Numbered from the stretch's first letter, positions 33,763-43,206 are shown. The stretch is 64,000 nt of DNA from Streptomyces mutomycini (GCF_001700505.1 NZ_MAPV01000056.1:62001-126000), one strand, 5' to 3'. Notes: generated from the letters alone by a model not told the origin. Translations and numbers: made by a program.

Positions 33763-35352
33763 ATGGGCGAGACCGGCCAGACGGCGCTGATCAAGGCCGC
33801 GCAGAAGGGCGACCCCGCGGCGCAGGACCGGCTCGTGGCGGCCTACCTCCCGCTGATCTACAACATCGTCGGCCGGGCGCTCAACGGCCACGCCGATGTA
33901 GACGACGTGGTCCAGAACAGTGTGCTGCGCATGCTCCGCGGCCTGCCCTCGCTGCGCACCCCGAAGAGCTTCCGGTCGTGGTTCGTGGCCATCACCATGA
34001 ACGAGATCCGCGAGCACTGGCGTGCGCGCAGGGCCGGCGAGATGTCCGCGGACCCGATGGAGGACGCCTACGAGGTCGTCGACCCGGCTGCCGACTTCGT
34101 CGAGCTGACGATCGTCCGGCTCGGTCTGACGGGCCAGCGGCGAGAAGCCGCCGAGGCCACTCGGTGGCTGGAGGAGGACGACCGCGAGCTGGTGTCGCTC
34201 TGGTGGCTGGAGACTGCCGGGGAGCTGTCCCGGGCGGAGGTCGCGAGCGCCCTCGACCTGTCCACCCAGCACACCGCGGTGCGTGTCCAGCGTATGAAGG
34301 AGCGGCTGGAGGCTGCCAGGGTGGTGGTGCGCGCCCTGGCGGCGGATCCTCGTTGCGTCCTGCTCGAAGACCTGACGGCCGGGTGGGACGGAGTGCCGTC
34401 CGCACTGTGGCGCAAGCGTCTTGCGCGTCACGCCCGTGAGTGCACGGTGTGTGCGGGGCACAGGTCCGGCCTGGTTCCTGCGGAGGGCCTGCTGGTGGGG
34501 CTGGCGCTCGTCCCCGTGGCGGCGACCGCCGGTGGTCCCCCGGGCGAGCTCATGCCTACGGCGTTCCTGGCCGCCGAAGCGGGTCTGTCCGGTCCCGGAC
34601 GCGCCGAGCGTCGGCGGGACGGCGTCAGGCGCCGCCGGCGCACGACGGTCGTCGCCGGTCTGGCGGCCGTCGGAGTACTCGGCGGCGGCGGAGCGTCCGT
34701 GCACCTCTACACGGACGGTGCCAAGGAGGAACCGGCGACCGCCACAGCTCCGCTCACCGGCCCCTCGGCACCGATGAGCACGCTGTCTTCCCCGTCCGCG
34801 TCCCCCGCATCCCCCTCACCCTCACCCTCGTCGGCGTCGCCTTCGCCTTCCGTCACGAAGTCTCCGTCCGCGTCCAGGAGCCGGAGTGCCACCGCCGTTC
34901 CCGACAAGGCTCCGAAGCCGCGCTCCCCGTCCTCGCAACCGGCCGCCGTACCGAAGGCCTCGCCGGCCCCGTCGGTGACCCAGGAAGTCATCGCACTGGT
35001 CAACACCGAGCGGGCGAAGGAGGGCTGTGGGCCCGTCAGCGGCAACAGCCTGCTGTCGAAGGCCGCGTCGAGGCACTCCGCGGACATGGTGGCGCGGGAC
35101 TACTTCTCCCACACCTCTCCGGACGGCACGGACCCCGGCACCCGCATAACCGCCGCCGGGTACCGGTGGAGCACGTACGGCGAGAACATCGCGAAGGGCC
35201 AGCAGACCGCCGAGTCCGTGATGGACGCCTGGATGAACAGCGAAGGGCACCGGGCGAACATCCTCAACTGCGCTTTCAAGGAGATCGGGATCGGCAGGGA
35301 GGAGTCGTCCGGGGGCCCCGTGTGGACCCAGAACTTCGGCGCCGCTCTCTGA
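33763..35352 (+). CDS. ECF-like sigma factor fused to zinc motif, membrane helix and extracellular CAP/SCP domain
   Basis: A 529-residue fusion. Residues 6-95 are sigma region 2 (LVAAYLPLIYNIVGRALNGH, DVDDVVQNSVLRMLRGLPSL, FRSWFVAITMNEIREHWRAR). Residues 135-195 are region 4, with the helix-turn-helix GELSRAEVASALDLSTQHTA. Residues 223-230 read HARECTVC, exactly the Hx3Cx2C motif of zinc-binding anti-sigma factors. A basic cluster precedes one membrane helix (294-315). A Ser/Pro linker (323-403) leads to a CAP/SCP domain (404-529) with HSADMVARDYFSHTSPDG, YGENIAKGQ, WMNSEGHRANILN and WTQNFG. The sigma half would be cytoplasmic and the CAP domain outside. I infer a membrane-tethered, self-inhibited sigma factor that reads the cell envelope; release by proteolysis is possible. 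ATG 33763 follows GGAAGAG. Confidence 0.88.
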   Translation: MGETGQTALIKAAQKGDPAAQDRLVAAYLPLIYNIVGRALNGHADVDDVVQNSVLRMLRGLPSLRTPKSFRSWFVAITMNEIREHWRARRAGEMSADPMEDAYEVVDPAADFVELTIVRLGLTGQRREAAEATRWLEEDDRELVSLWWLETAGELSRAEVASALDLSTQHTAVRVQRMKERLEAARVVVRALAADPRCVLLEDLTAGWDGVPSALWRKRLARHARECTVCAGHRSGLVPAEGLLVGLALVPVAATAGGPPGELMPTAFLAAEAGLSGPGRAERRRDGVRRRRRTTVVAGLAAVGVLGGGGASVHLYTDGAKEEPATATAPLTGPSAPMSTLSSPSASPASPSPSPSSASPSPSVTKSPSASRSRSATAVPDKAPKPRSPSSQPAAVPKASPAPSVTQEVIALVNTERAKEGCGPVSGNSLLSKAASRHSADMVARDYFSHTSPDGTDPGTRITAAGYRWSTYGENIAKGQQTAESVMDAWMNSEGHRANILNCAFKEIGIGREESSGGPVWTQNFGAAL

Positions 35353-35491
35353 CACCCGCGGCCCGGTCAACCGTCACACTGTGGAAACGCGCAGGTAGCA
35401 CCCCCTCCACGCAAGGGGTCTAGGCTGGGCCCGAGCCCAGGCCGAAGGCGTCCGCCGGCGATACGCCGCTTCACCCGCGGACAGGAGCACG

Positions 35492-37324
35492 GTGCCCACG
35501 CCTCCCCTTCTTGCCACTCGGCTTCCCCCATGGCTCGCCCACGTGCTGCGCGCCCAGCGCGGACCGGTGCCGTGGAACGCGGTACTGCGCGGAGCGCTGG
35601 CCGCCTCGCCCCTGCTCGTTTCAGTACTCGCCGAACGGCCCGCCGCCGGGGTCCCCGCCGCCCTCGGAGCGATGCTGGCAGGCATCAACGACCGGCCGGG
35701 CAGCCGCCGCGCATCCGTCGCGCGGCTGGGCCTGCCCGCCCTGGCGGGCTCGGCCGGCCTGCTGACCGGCACGATGATCGCAGCGACGGTGGGCAGTGGC
35801 CGGTCCCTGGTCGTCCTGCCGCTCGTCCTCGGGCTGCTGGGTCTCGTCGCGGGCGCGCTGAGCTCGACGGGTCCCGTCGCGTCGGCGTGCGGCACCCAGG
35901 TACTCGTCGCGGCCGTGATCGGGGCCGGCATGCCGTCGCCGGAGCCCGGCCCGCTGCGCGCACTGCTTTTCCTGGCCGGTGCGGGATGGCTCCTGCTGCT
36001 CCGGCTGGTCCTCCCGTCTCCGGGCAGGCTCGGCGGCGGACCGTACCGGCTCGACGGGGAGCGGGAGGCCGTCGCAGCGGTGTACGACGCCGTGGCCCGG
36101 CTCCTGCAGGCCTCAGGAGGCCCACAGGCCCGCGCCGGGCGCGCCGCGCTGAGTGCCGCGCTCGACCGGGCCCAGGACTCTCTGGCCGGTCCACGGCTCC
36201 GGCGCTACGCGAGCTCATCCGCCGAGCGCCGGCTGCACGCCCAGTACGCGGCGGCGTTTCCGCTGGCCGAGGCCGCGACCGCGCTGGCGTGGGCCGGGAA
36301 CCCACTGCCCGCCAGGATCACGGAGGGCCCCCGCAGGCTGGCGGCATCGGTGCGGAGCGGTGGGACCTGCGGACCGTTGCCGGCTCCCGCCCGGACGGAT
36401 GCCGGGCTGCGAGCCCTGGACGATGCCCTGCTGCGAGCCGCGGCGGTCTTCGACCGCCCCACCGGGGCGTCGCCCGGCAGACGCGGAGAACGCTCGTACT
36501 CCTCCGTCCTGGGCCGGGCGCGGAGCGCTGCGGGGCGTGAGTACGGTCTCAGGGTCGGGGTGTGCTGCGCTACGAGCACGCTGGTGGCGCAGTGGCTGCA
36601 TCACGACCACTGGTACTGGCTCCCCGCCACCACCGTCTTCCTCGTCAAGCCCGATCTCGGGCCGCTGGCCTCCCGGGTGTTGTGCCGGGCCGTGGGGACC
36701 GTCGTCGGCGCCGCGGTCTTCGGCCTCGTCGTCATGCTGCCTGCGGCGCCGTTCACCCTGGTCACGACGGTCGCTCTCTGCGGTGCGTTTCTTCCTGTCG
36801 CCACCCGTCACTTCGCCGTGCAGACAGCGGTGGTGACCGTGCTCGTCCTGTCCCTCGTCCTCCTGGGCGGTGAACCGCCCGCCTCCTGGGGGCGGGTGGT
36901 GGAGTCCCTCCTCGCTTGTGCGACGGTGCTCCTCGTGGGGCACCTTCCGCTGCCGGGCCGGCGGGGCCACTCCGTGCGGGCCGCTCTCGACGCGGCGGTG
37001 GGAGCGGCGCATCGCTATGTGGGGCACGTCCTGCACGCACAGGAGGACCACACCGGGAGGGGGGCGCTGCGCCGGGACGCCTACCGGTCGCTGGCGGCGG
37101 CGCGCACGGCGATCGATCTGTCGGCTGCCGAACTCCCTGCGGTGGCCAGGCAGTCCGCGGGATCCGAGGGGGTCGCCGGTGCCGTGGAGAGGCTCATCGA
37201 CACCACGACGGCATGCGCGGTGCAGTTGGACCACCCGGCCGCCGAACCACCTCCGGTGCACGCCGGGATGCTCGCCGCGCACCTCTTGGAGCTCGACCGG
37301 GCACGGGCGGTTCCGGCGCGGTGA
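35492..37324 (+). CDS. FUSC-family integral membrane protein
   Basis: A 610-residue protein with two hydrophobic blocks: about residues 25-175 (ALAASPLLVSVLAERPAAGV, LPLVLGLLGLVAGALSSTG, ALLFLAGAGWLLLLRLVLP) and about 350-490 (LRVGVCCATSTLVAQWLHHD, YWLPATTVFLVKPDLGPLAS, ending VESLLACATVLLVGHLPLPG). A soluble helical part lies between and after. This is the FUSC layout, related to aromatic-acid or fusaric-acid exporters. GTG 35492 follows ACAGGAG. The substrate is unknown. The protein differs in length and sequence from the other FUSC protein at 8708-10939. Confidence 0.85.
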   Translation: MPTPPLLATRLPPWLAHVLRAQRGPVPWNAVLRGALAASPLLVSVLAERPAAGVPAALGAMLAGINDRPGSRRASVARLGLPALAGSAGLLTGTMIAATVGSGRSLVVLPLVLGLLGLVAGALSSTGPVASACGTQVLVAAVIGAGMPSPEPGPLRALLFLAGAGWLLLLRLVLPSPGRLGGGPYRLDGEREAVAAVYDAVARLLQASGGPQARAGRAALSAALDRAQDSLAGPRLRRYASSSAERRLHAQYAAAFPLAEAATALAWAGNPLPARITEGPRRLAASVRSGGTCGPLPAPARTDAGLRALDDALLRAAAVFDRPTGASPGRRGERSYSSVLGRARSAAGREYGLRVGVCCATSTLVAQWLHHDHWYWLPATTVFLVKPDLGPLASRVLCRAVGTVVGAAVFGLVVMLPAAPFTLVTTVALCGAFLPVATRHFAVQTAVVTVLVLSLVLLGGEPPASWGRVVESLLACATVLLVGHLPLPGRRGHSVRAALDAAVGAAHRYVGHVLHAQEDHTGRGALRRDAYRSLAAARTAIDLSAAELPAVARQSAGSEGVAGAVERLIDTTTACAVQLDHPAAEPPPVHAGMLAAHLLELDRARAVPAR

Positions 37325-37564
37325 GTACCCGCTTGCGGAATGCGGAGCACGACCGCTCCGGCCGGACCCTTCGACCGTCTTCCCGCGGTCGAGGAGCACC
37401 CGCCTCCGCGGCGTCCGGGGCCTGCCTGCTGCTCGCGCTCGGGGCGACCGTCCCGGACGGCACGCAGGCACGGCCTGTGTCCACCGTGCCTCCGGACATC
37501 CGTTCCGTCCCGTCGCCACTGGCCTCGGGGACCCGGATGCGCGCCCGGGTACCCGAGGCCGGAA

Positions 37565-37906
37565 TCAGCGGCTGATCATCGTCAGGCCGGCGCAGGTGCC
37601 GCCCACCATGCCGACGGTCAGGACGGACACCGCCACGCAGCGGGCCCTCAGACGGTCGTAACGTGCGGTGTACTCACCGCGGAGTTCCACGGCACGGCCG
37701 GCGATTTTTGTGAGCGTGTCACGGCATGCCTCCACCCTGTCCGCCACGTAGACGCGCTCGACGTCCTCACGCTGGGCGGTGGTGAGCCAGGGCAGGGCGT
37801 CGGTGAAGCGGCGGGCCCGTCGGCGGGCCTCGTCGACCTCGGCGTTCCAGAGCAGGTAGCCCTCGACCTGAGCCAGGCCCCGGGCGCTCTCCTTGTCCGG
37901 CTTCAC
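37565..37906 (-). CDS. Small hypothetical membrane protein next to ctaD
   Basis: A 113-residue protein with a helical charged N-terminal part (QVEGYLLWNAEVDEARRRAR, LPWLTTAQREDVERVYVADR) and one C-terminal membrane helix (CVAVSVLTVGMVGGTCAGLT). It begins with GTG at 37906. It sits 36 bp downstream of the oxidase subunit I gene on the same strand, so probably in one transcript. I do not recognise a family; it is not subunit II, III or IV of the oxidase. Confidence 0.75.
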   Translation of the reverse strand: MKPDKESARGLAQVEGYLLWNAEVDEARRRARRFTDALPWLTTAQREDVERVYVADRVEACRDTLTKIAGRAVELRGEYTARYDRLRARCVAVSVLTVGMVGGTCAGLTMISR

Positions 37907-37942
37907 TCGGTCCTCCTCTTCTCGAGCCGTCGCCCCGGAGTC

Positions 37943-39673
37943 CTATTCCTGCTTGTCCCCGGGTGCCACCGTGACGGATTCGTGCGGACGGTTCACTTCC
38001 TCTTCGAGGGCACGGATCGAGGGATAGTGCAGGTCGAACGCCGGGGATTCGGAACGGATCCGCGGAAGTGTCAGGAAGTTGTGACGCGGGGGCGGGCAGG
38101 AGGTCGCCCATTCGAGTGAACGGCCGTAGCCCCAGGGGTCGTCGACCTCGATCTTCCTGCCGTACTTGGCGGTCTTCCAGACGTTGTACATGAACGGAAG
38201 CATCGACAGTCCGAGTACGAACGACGAGATGGACGAGATGGTGTTCAGGGCGGTGAAGCCGTCGGCGGCGAGGTAGTCCGCGTAACGACGCGGCATGCCC
38301 TCGGCACCGAGCCAGTGCTGCACCAGGAACGTGCCGTGGAAGCCGACGAACAGCGTCCAGAACGTCATCTTCCCGAGCCGCTCGTCCAGCATCTTGCCGG
38401 TGAACTTCGGCCACCAGAAGTGGAATCCGGCGAACATCGCGAAGACCACGGTACCGAAGACGACGTAGTGGAAGTGCGCGACCACGAAGTACGAGTCGGA
38501 GACGTGGAAGTCCAGCGGCGGAGAGGCCAGGATCACGCCGGTCAGACCACCGAAGAGGAAGGTGACCAGAAAGCCGACGGACCAGAGCATCGGTGTCTCG
38601 AAGGACAACGACCCCTTCCACATCGTGCCGATCCAGTTGAAGAACTTCACACCGGTCGGCACAGCGATGAGGAACGTCATGAAGGAGAAGAACGGCAACA
38701 GCACGCCGCCCGTCACATACATATGATGCGCCCACACCGTCACCGAAAGAGCGGCGATGGCGATCGTCGCGCTGATCAGACCGACATATCCGAAGATCGG
38801 CTTGCGGCTGAACACCGGAATGATCTCGGAAACAATGCCGAAGAACGGCAGCGCGATGATGTACACCTCTGGATGGCCGAAGAACCAGAAGAGGTGTTGC
38901 CAGAGCAGCGCGCCGCCGTTGGACGCATCGAAGATGTGTGCGCCGAATTTCCGGTCAGCTTCCAGCGCCAGCAGGGCGGCGGCCAGGACCGGGAAGGCCA
39001 GCAGGACCAGGACACCGGTCAGCAGGACGTTCCAGGTGAAGATCGGCATGCGGAACATCGTCATGCCGGGGGCGCGCATGCAGATGATCGTGGTGATGAA
39101 GTTGACCGAGCCGAGGATCGTGCCGAAGCCGGAGAAGGCCAGACCCATGATCCACATGTCGGCGCCGACGCCCGGCGAGCGGACCGCGTCCGACAGCGGG
39201 GAGTAGGCGAACCAGCCGAAGTCGGCCGCACCCTGCGGGGTGAGGAAGCCGGCCACGGCGATCAGCGAACCGAAGAGGTACAGCCAGTACGCGAACATGT
39301 TCAGCCGCGGGAACGCCACGTCGGGCGCGCCGATCTGCAACGGCATGATCCAGTTCGCGAACCCTGCGAACAGCGGCGTCGCGAACATCAGCAGCATGAT
39401 CGTGCCGTGGATCGTGAAGGCCTGGTTGAACTGCTCGTTCGAGATGATCTGCGTACCCGGACGGGCCAGTTCGGCGCGCATGACGAGCGCCAGGACGCCA
39501 CCGACGATGAAGAAACCGAACGAGGTCATCAAATACAGCGTGCCGATCGTCTTGTGGTCGGTGGTGGTCAGCCACCTGATGACCACATTGCCCGGCTGCC
39601 GACGCCGTACAGGCAGTTCGTCCTGGTAGGCGGCATCGGCTTCCGCCGATACTGAGGGACCCCTCGTCGTCAC
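37943..39673 (-). CDS. ctaD: Cytochrome c oxidase subunit I (aa3-type), stand-alone copy
   Basis: A 576-residue catalytic subunit of the heme-copper oxidase with twelve membrane helices. Heme and copper ligands are in place: HGTIMLL (heme a), FFGHPEVYI (CuB His and the cross-linked Tyr), [11 protein letters not shown] (CuB His pair) and [16 protein letters not shown] (heme ligands). The GTG start at 39673 has GAAGGAG at ideal spacing; the longer frame upstream is not coding. Streptomyces normally encodes ctaD with ctaC, ctaE and the bc1 genes; none is here, so this is an extra copy that must use subunits from elsewhere or serve special conditions. Confidence 0.95.
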   Translation of the reverse strand: MTTRGPSVSAEADAAYQDELPVRRRQPGNVVIRWLTTTDHKTIGTLYLMTSFGFFIVGGVLALVMRAELARPGTQIISNEQFNQAFTIHGTIMLLMFATPLFAGFANWIMPLQIGAPDVAFPRLNMFAYWLYLFGSLIAVAGFLTPQGAADFGWFAYSPLSDAVRSPGVGADMWIMGLAFSGFGTILGSVNFITTIICMRAPGMTMFRMPIFTWNVLLTGVLVLLAFPVLAAALLALEADRKFGAHIFDASNGGALLWQHLFWFFGHPEVYIIALPFFGIVSEIIPVFSRKPIFGYVGLISATIAIAALSVTVWAHHMYVTGGVLLPFFSFMTFLIAVPTGVKFFNWIGTMWKGSLSFETPMLWSVGFLVTFLFGGLTGVILASPPLDFHVSDSYFVVAHFHYVVFGTVVFAMFAGFHFWWPKFTGKMLDERLGKMTFWTLFVGFHGTFLVQHWLGAEGMPRRYADYLAADGFTALNTISSISSFVLGLSMLPFMYNVWKTAKYGRKIEVDDPWGYGRSLEWATSCPPPRHNFLTLPRIRSESPAFDLHYPSIRALEEEVNRPHESVTVAPGDKQE

Positions 39674-39858
39674 TGCGGCACTCCTTCGGTCGACGGCCGA
39701 TTGTGGACTCGGCGACCAGAATGGACTCCCTGCCGCGGTACGGCAGGTCATCTCCGTGCTCACTGCACCAGTGGCTGGCAAAGGGCACTCCACTGGCCGA
39801 TGGCCACGGCCCCGGTGTTGACGAACGTGCCGCACCCTCCGTGGGCTGCGCTCCGCCC

Positions 39859-40437
39859 TCAGACCGTGGCCCAGGCGCGCATCGCCTCTCGCGAGGGGAA
39901 GTCGGCCACGTTCTTGTCGAGGGGGTCGTCGGTGTACTGATGGATGCGCCAGTCCGCCTCGATGCGCGGTGCTGCCGCCTTGCCGCATTCGGCGATCCAG
40001 AGTCCGTCGCCGGAGTACGAACTCGTGTCGTGGTTGATCCAGAAGGAACGGTTGCAGTAGAGCAGTACCCGGTGATGCGGCCTCAGCCTTTTCACCTCGC
40101 GGATGAAACGGTCCTTGTCCGCGCTGCTTGCGCGCGTCCCTTCACCCGTCTGCTCCCAGTCGACGGCGAGGAGGTCTCCCTCCCGCTCCGGTGTTCTGTC
40201 GAGGAAATACTCCGCCTGCTCGTTCACGTGTCCGGGCCAGAGGAAATGGTAGAAGCCGACGACACACTCGGCGTCCCTGACGCGCTTCACCTGGTTCTTC
40301 AGCCTTGGGTTGACATAGGAGCGGCCCTCGGTCGCCTTGACGAAGACGAAGTCCAGACCGTCCGTCTCGAAATCCGTCTGATGAGCGCTGACATCGACAC
40401 CGTGCAGCACGGGCACCAACTCCAAGAGGGGCATCAT
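39859..40437 (-). CDS. GH25-like lysozyme-fold protein without signal peptide
   Basis: About 192 residues with the glycosyl hydrolase 25 pattern: [15 protein letters not shown] (catalytic-site Asp), [44 protein letters not shown] (the acidic DxE pair), and WIAECGKA ... RIHQYTDDP near the end. GH25 enzymes cut peptidoglycan between MurNAc and GlcNAc. No signal peptide is seen with either start, which is odd for a cell-wall enzyme: export by another route, a cytoplasmic role or a non-classical substrate are options. The MetMet start at 40437 is better placed after GGAGAG than ATG 40458. Confidence 0.82.
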   Translation of the reverse strand: MMPLLELVPVLHGVDVSAHQTDFETDGLDFVFVKATEGRSYVNPRLKNQVKRVRDAECVVGFYHFLWPGHVNEQAEYFLDRTPEREGDLLAVDWEQTGEGTRASSADKDRFIREVKRLRPHHRVLLYCNRSFWINHDTSSYSGDGLWIAECGKAAAPRIEADWRIHQYTDDPLDKNVADFPSREAMRAWATV

Positions 40438-40833
40438 GGTTCCGTTTCTCTCTCCCATGCGTGCCCGTCAGGGGCTCTCGCATCCGTCATTCGCCTGCTG
40501 AACCGATTCGGCAGGCCCCGGATCTGGTTGTGCACCCGGCTTGGCCCCACTTGCGTGTCTGGCTGTCAGACGGGTTGGTGCAGGGAATCACCCGCCAGGA
40601 CGGCTGCCCGTGAACGTAAACACGGAGAACACAGCGTGTCCCGCGACCGCGGGGCCGTACCGGGGCGGTGAGGACAAGAGGGGCGGGCCCGTGCGGGGCT
40701 CCTGGGTCCTGTGGTCTGAACACGGCTACGTGTACGCGACACTGTCCAACGAACCAGTACCGCCAACCGTTCGCTCATGACCCGTCCGGCCTGCGCGAGA
40801 TGCACCGGCCGGACGAGGACAAGGAGACCTGTC
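40438..40833. other. Divergent intergenic region
   Basis: Nearly 400 bp without a convincing gene. A short frame ending near 40780 reads GSWVLWSEHGYVYATLSNEP but lacks a ribosome binding site and family resemblance. Confidence 0.45.
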
Positions 40834-41379
40834 ATGCCCCGCACCATGTCCGTATCGGACAGCATCCTCATCCGGGTGGCGCCGTCGGCCGTGTACGAAA
40901 AGCTGAGCGACCCCACCGCGATGGGACGCTGGAGTCCGGAGAACCGGGGCGCGAGGATACTCGGTGAGCACCGGCCGGCCCATGTCGGGATGGTCTTCGA
41001 AGGGCGCAACAAGCGCGGCTCCTTCAGGTGGACGACCAAGTGCACGGTGACGGCCGCCGACCCGGGCCAGCGGTTCGCCTTTCACGTGCACGCCATCGGG
41101 GTGCGGCGTCCGCGGCTGGCGGGTGCCATCGCGCTGTGGGAGTACCGCTTCGAGGCGGTCGACGGCTTCACCCGCGTCACGGAGACATGGACGGACAACC
41201 GGCGGGCGTGGCCCGACTTCCTCGCCAACGCCTTCGACCGGGTCGCGACGCGGGGGCACACGTTCGCTGAGTTCCAGCGCGGGAACATCCGGACCACGCT
41301 GGAGCGCCTCAAGGCGGCGCTGGAGATGGACGGCTCGGTGGACGCCGGCCATGTGGAGGGCGGGCCGGGTCGCGGCTGA
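40834..41379 (+). CDS. SRPBCC-family (START-like) protein
   Basis: A 181-residue ligand-binding-fold protein: it opens SVSDSILIRVAPSAVYEKLS, then DPTAMGRWSPENRGARILGE, RFAFHVHAIG, LWEYRFEAVDGFTRVTETWT, and a C-terminal helix (FAEFQRGNIRTTLERLKAAL). ATG 40834 follows AAGGAGA at good spacing. Members bind lipids, polyketides or cofactors; nothing specific can be said. It is monocistronic. Confidence 0.87.
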   Translation: MPRTMSVSDSILIRVAPSAVYEKLSDPTAMGRWSPENRGARILGEHRPAHVGMVFEGRNKRGSFRWTTKCTVTAADPGQRFAFHVHAIGVRRPRLAGAIALWEYRFEAVDGFTRVTETWTDNRRAWPDFLANAFDRVATRGHTFAEFQRGNIRTTLERLKAALEMDGSVDAGHVEGGPGRG

Positions 41380-41430
41380 CGCTTCGGGACACGGGCGGCA
41401 GACGCCGAAATGAACGGCCGAGGGCGGATT

Positions 41431-42291
41431 TCAGGCTGCGGCCGGCCCGCCCGCCGACCAGTGCGGGGGCCGGCTCAGGGAATCCGGCAGCTTCGTGGCG
41501 GTGTTGCCCCTCGCCGCGTTCAGCTGTGCCTGGGTGAGGAAGAGTGCGCCGGTCAGGTCGGCGTCGGACAGGTCGGCGTCACGGAAGTCGGCGCCGATGA
41601 GCTCCGCCCTGCGCAGGTCGGCGCCGCGCAGATCGGCAGCGATGAGGTAGGCCCCGCGCAGTTCGGCCCCGCGCAGGTCGGCGCCTCGGAGTTTGGCTCC
41701 GATGAGGTCGGCGCCGCGTTGGCTGCGCTTCCTGCGCCGGTGGACCGTGGCACGCTCGAGTTCGCCGGCACGCAGTAGCAGGGCGGCCACCCTGTCGCGG
41801 TGCGCGGTCACGTCCAGTTCCGCGAGTTCGTCGGCGGGCAGTCCGGTGAGGTGCCTGGTGGCGCTGAGGGCGTCGCGGAGGTCGGGGTGCAGGCGCTCGG
41901 CGGCCGGCAGGGTGAGGGCTTCGGTCAGGTACCAGAGCAGTTCGTGAAGCTGCCTCATCACCGGAAAGACCTGGAACATCTGCTGCGCGGTGGCCGCGTC
42001 CGACCGCCAGTCCCCGCCGTCATAGGTTCCCTGGGACACCTTCTGGCCCGCGCCGAAGCAGTCGTACACGGTGCAGCCGGAGAAACCTTCGGGCCGCAGC
42101 CGGGTGTGGATGCCACAGCGGAAGTCGTCCGCCAGATTGGGGCAGGGGGTCCCCGCCCGCTTGTTGATCGCGAAGTCCGCCGACGCGGTCAGCGTCAGCG
42201 CTACGCAGCACAGGCCGAAGCAGTTCGCGCAGTCGGCACGCAGGGCGGCCCGTTCCACGAGGGGCTGGGCGGTCGGGTCGTCGTGGGGCAC
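41431..42291 (-). CDS. Pentapeptide-repeat protein with an N-terminal cysteine cluster
   Basis: A 286-residue protein. GTG 42291 follows GGAGGA. The N-terminal part has eight cysteines, starting CANCFGLCC and followed by spaced ones in CPNLADDFRCGIHTRL, SGCTVYDCFGAG, suggesting metal binding, possibly an iron-sulfur or zinc site. The middle is helical (about 100-190). The C-terminal part has about ten tandem A(D/E)LxG repeats (GADLIGAKLRGADLRGAELR and on to ADLSDADLTGALF) forming a right-handed quadrilateral beta-helix. Such helices can mimic DNA, as in Qnr gyrase protectors, but no specific role is shown. Confidence 0.85.
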   Translation of the reverse strand: MPHDDPTAQPLVERAALRADCANCFGLCCVALTLTASADFAINKRAGTPCPNLADDFRCGIHTRLRPEGFSGCTVYDCFGAGQKVSQGTYDGGDWRSDAATAQQMFQVFPVMRQLHELLWYLTEALTLPAAERLHPDLRDALSATRHLTGLPADELAELDVTAHRDRVAALLLRAGELERATVHRRRKRSQRGADLIGAKLRGADLRGAELRGAYLIAADLRGADLRRAELIGADFRDADLSDADLTGALFLTQAQLNAARGNTATKLPDSLSRPPHWSAGGPAAA

Positions 42292-42421
42292 GTGCCTGAT
42301 TCCTCCGGTCCACGGTGTATCCGCCGATCTTACGCGTGTGCACGGAGGCAGCCGGGGCTCTGTCAGTGAGCGGGTGCAGACTTGGCCGCGGAAGTCGGCA
42401 CGGGTGTGAAGGAGGCGGAAC

Positions 42422-42919
42422 ATGAGCGCGCCGCAGGAAGGGGGGTTCGAGCCCGCGACCGGCGACGGCCCCGCGGTCCCCGACGCGTCCGGCAGCCGTG
42501 CCGGGGAGGTGCTCACCGCCTTCGAGGGGATGCTTCAGATCAGGCGGCTGACCCGTGCGGAGGCTTCGGATCCCGAGAGCGTGCCGGCCCCTTGGGAGCT
42601 GCACCGGCCGCTACGGGCCGTGGCGTTGGCGCTGGAGGCCGCCCGGGTACCTTCGTCCGCGGTCGACGCGTCCGGGCAGCGGACCGCCACGGGCTACCGG
42701 GTGAGCGAGGGCGAGGCGCCGGGATCGGTGCGGGTCGAGTGGGCAGGCCCGCCGGGCAGCGGAGCGGCCCACGACGAGGAGGAGGCGCTGGCCGGCTGCG
42801 CCGGGGTGTTGCGGAGGCTGGGGTGGACGGCGCTGCTGTACCGCGGGCCCCGGAGGCGGCGTTTCCTCGAAGTCGAACCGCGGTCTTCCTCCCCCGCCCC
42901 CGGCGGCCTCGCTCGGTGA
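42422..42919 (+). CDS. Hypothetical protein
   Basis: A 165-residue soluble protein of unknown function: a disordered N-terminal 25 residues, then GEVLTAFEGMLQIRRLTRAE, PLRAVALALEAARVPSSAVD, and VRVEWAGPPGSG ... LAGCAGVLRRLGWTALLYRG. The start at ATG 42422 follows GAAGGAGGCGG. No family recognised. It is divergent from the pentapeptide gene and followed 68 bp later by another small gene on the same strand. Confidence 0.75.
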   Translation: MSAPQEGGFEPATGDGPAVPDASGSRAGEVLTAFEGMLQIRRLTRAEASDPESVPAPWELHRPLRAVALALEAARVPSSAVDASGQRTATGYRVSEGEAPGSVRVEWAGPPGSGAAHDEEEALAGCAGVLRRLGWTALLYRGPRRRRFLEVEPRSSSPAPGGLAR

Positions 42920-42987
42920 CGGAACAGGCATTGTCAGACCCATGAGGGAAGCTTGACGGTACGAAACCTCTGACGGGGAGAAATGAG

Positions 42988-43206
42988 ATGCACCAGGAAG
43001 AAATGGCTGCGGCCCAGGCGTACGTCCGTTTACTGGCTGCCACACGCGCCGCGCTCGCCGATCCGGCCGAAGCCCCTCTGTACATGCCGCTGCTCGCCTC
43101 CCCGATCGAGGAGGCCGACGAGGCCCTGCGGAGTGCGGGCCTCGCGGGGAACGAGGACAGGCTCTTCGCTCTGGTGAGGGAGCTGCAGCCGAGCACTACG
43201 GGCTGA
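42988..43206 (+). CDS. Small hypothetical protein
   Basis: A 72-residue helical protein: MHQEEMAAAQAYVRLLAATR, LYMPLLASPIEEADEALRSA, LFALVRELQP. ATG 42988 follows GGGGAG. No family recognised; acidic and likely soluble. It may share a transcript with the preceding hypothetical gene. Confidence 0.72.
   Translation: MHQEEMAAAQAYVRLLAATRAALADPAEAPLYMPLLASPIEEADEALRSAGLAGNEDRLFALVRELQPSTTG

Noticed and set aside
38315-39655. A 446-codon plus-strand frame opposite ctaD rich in Glu, Arg and His
   Set aside because: Its composition is what the complement of a high-GC membrane-protein gene produces; there is no ribosome binding site or domain.
41560-41720. Repetitive GC-rich DNA suggestive of a repeat element
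   Set aside because: It codes for the pentapeptide repeats of the protein at 41431-42291.
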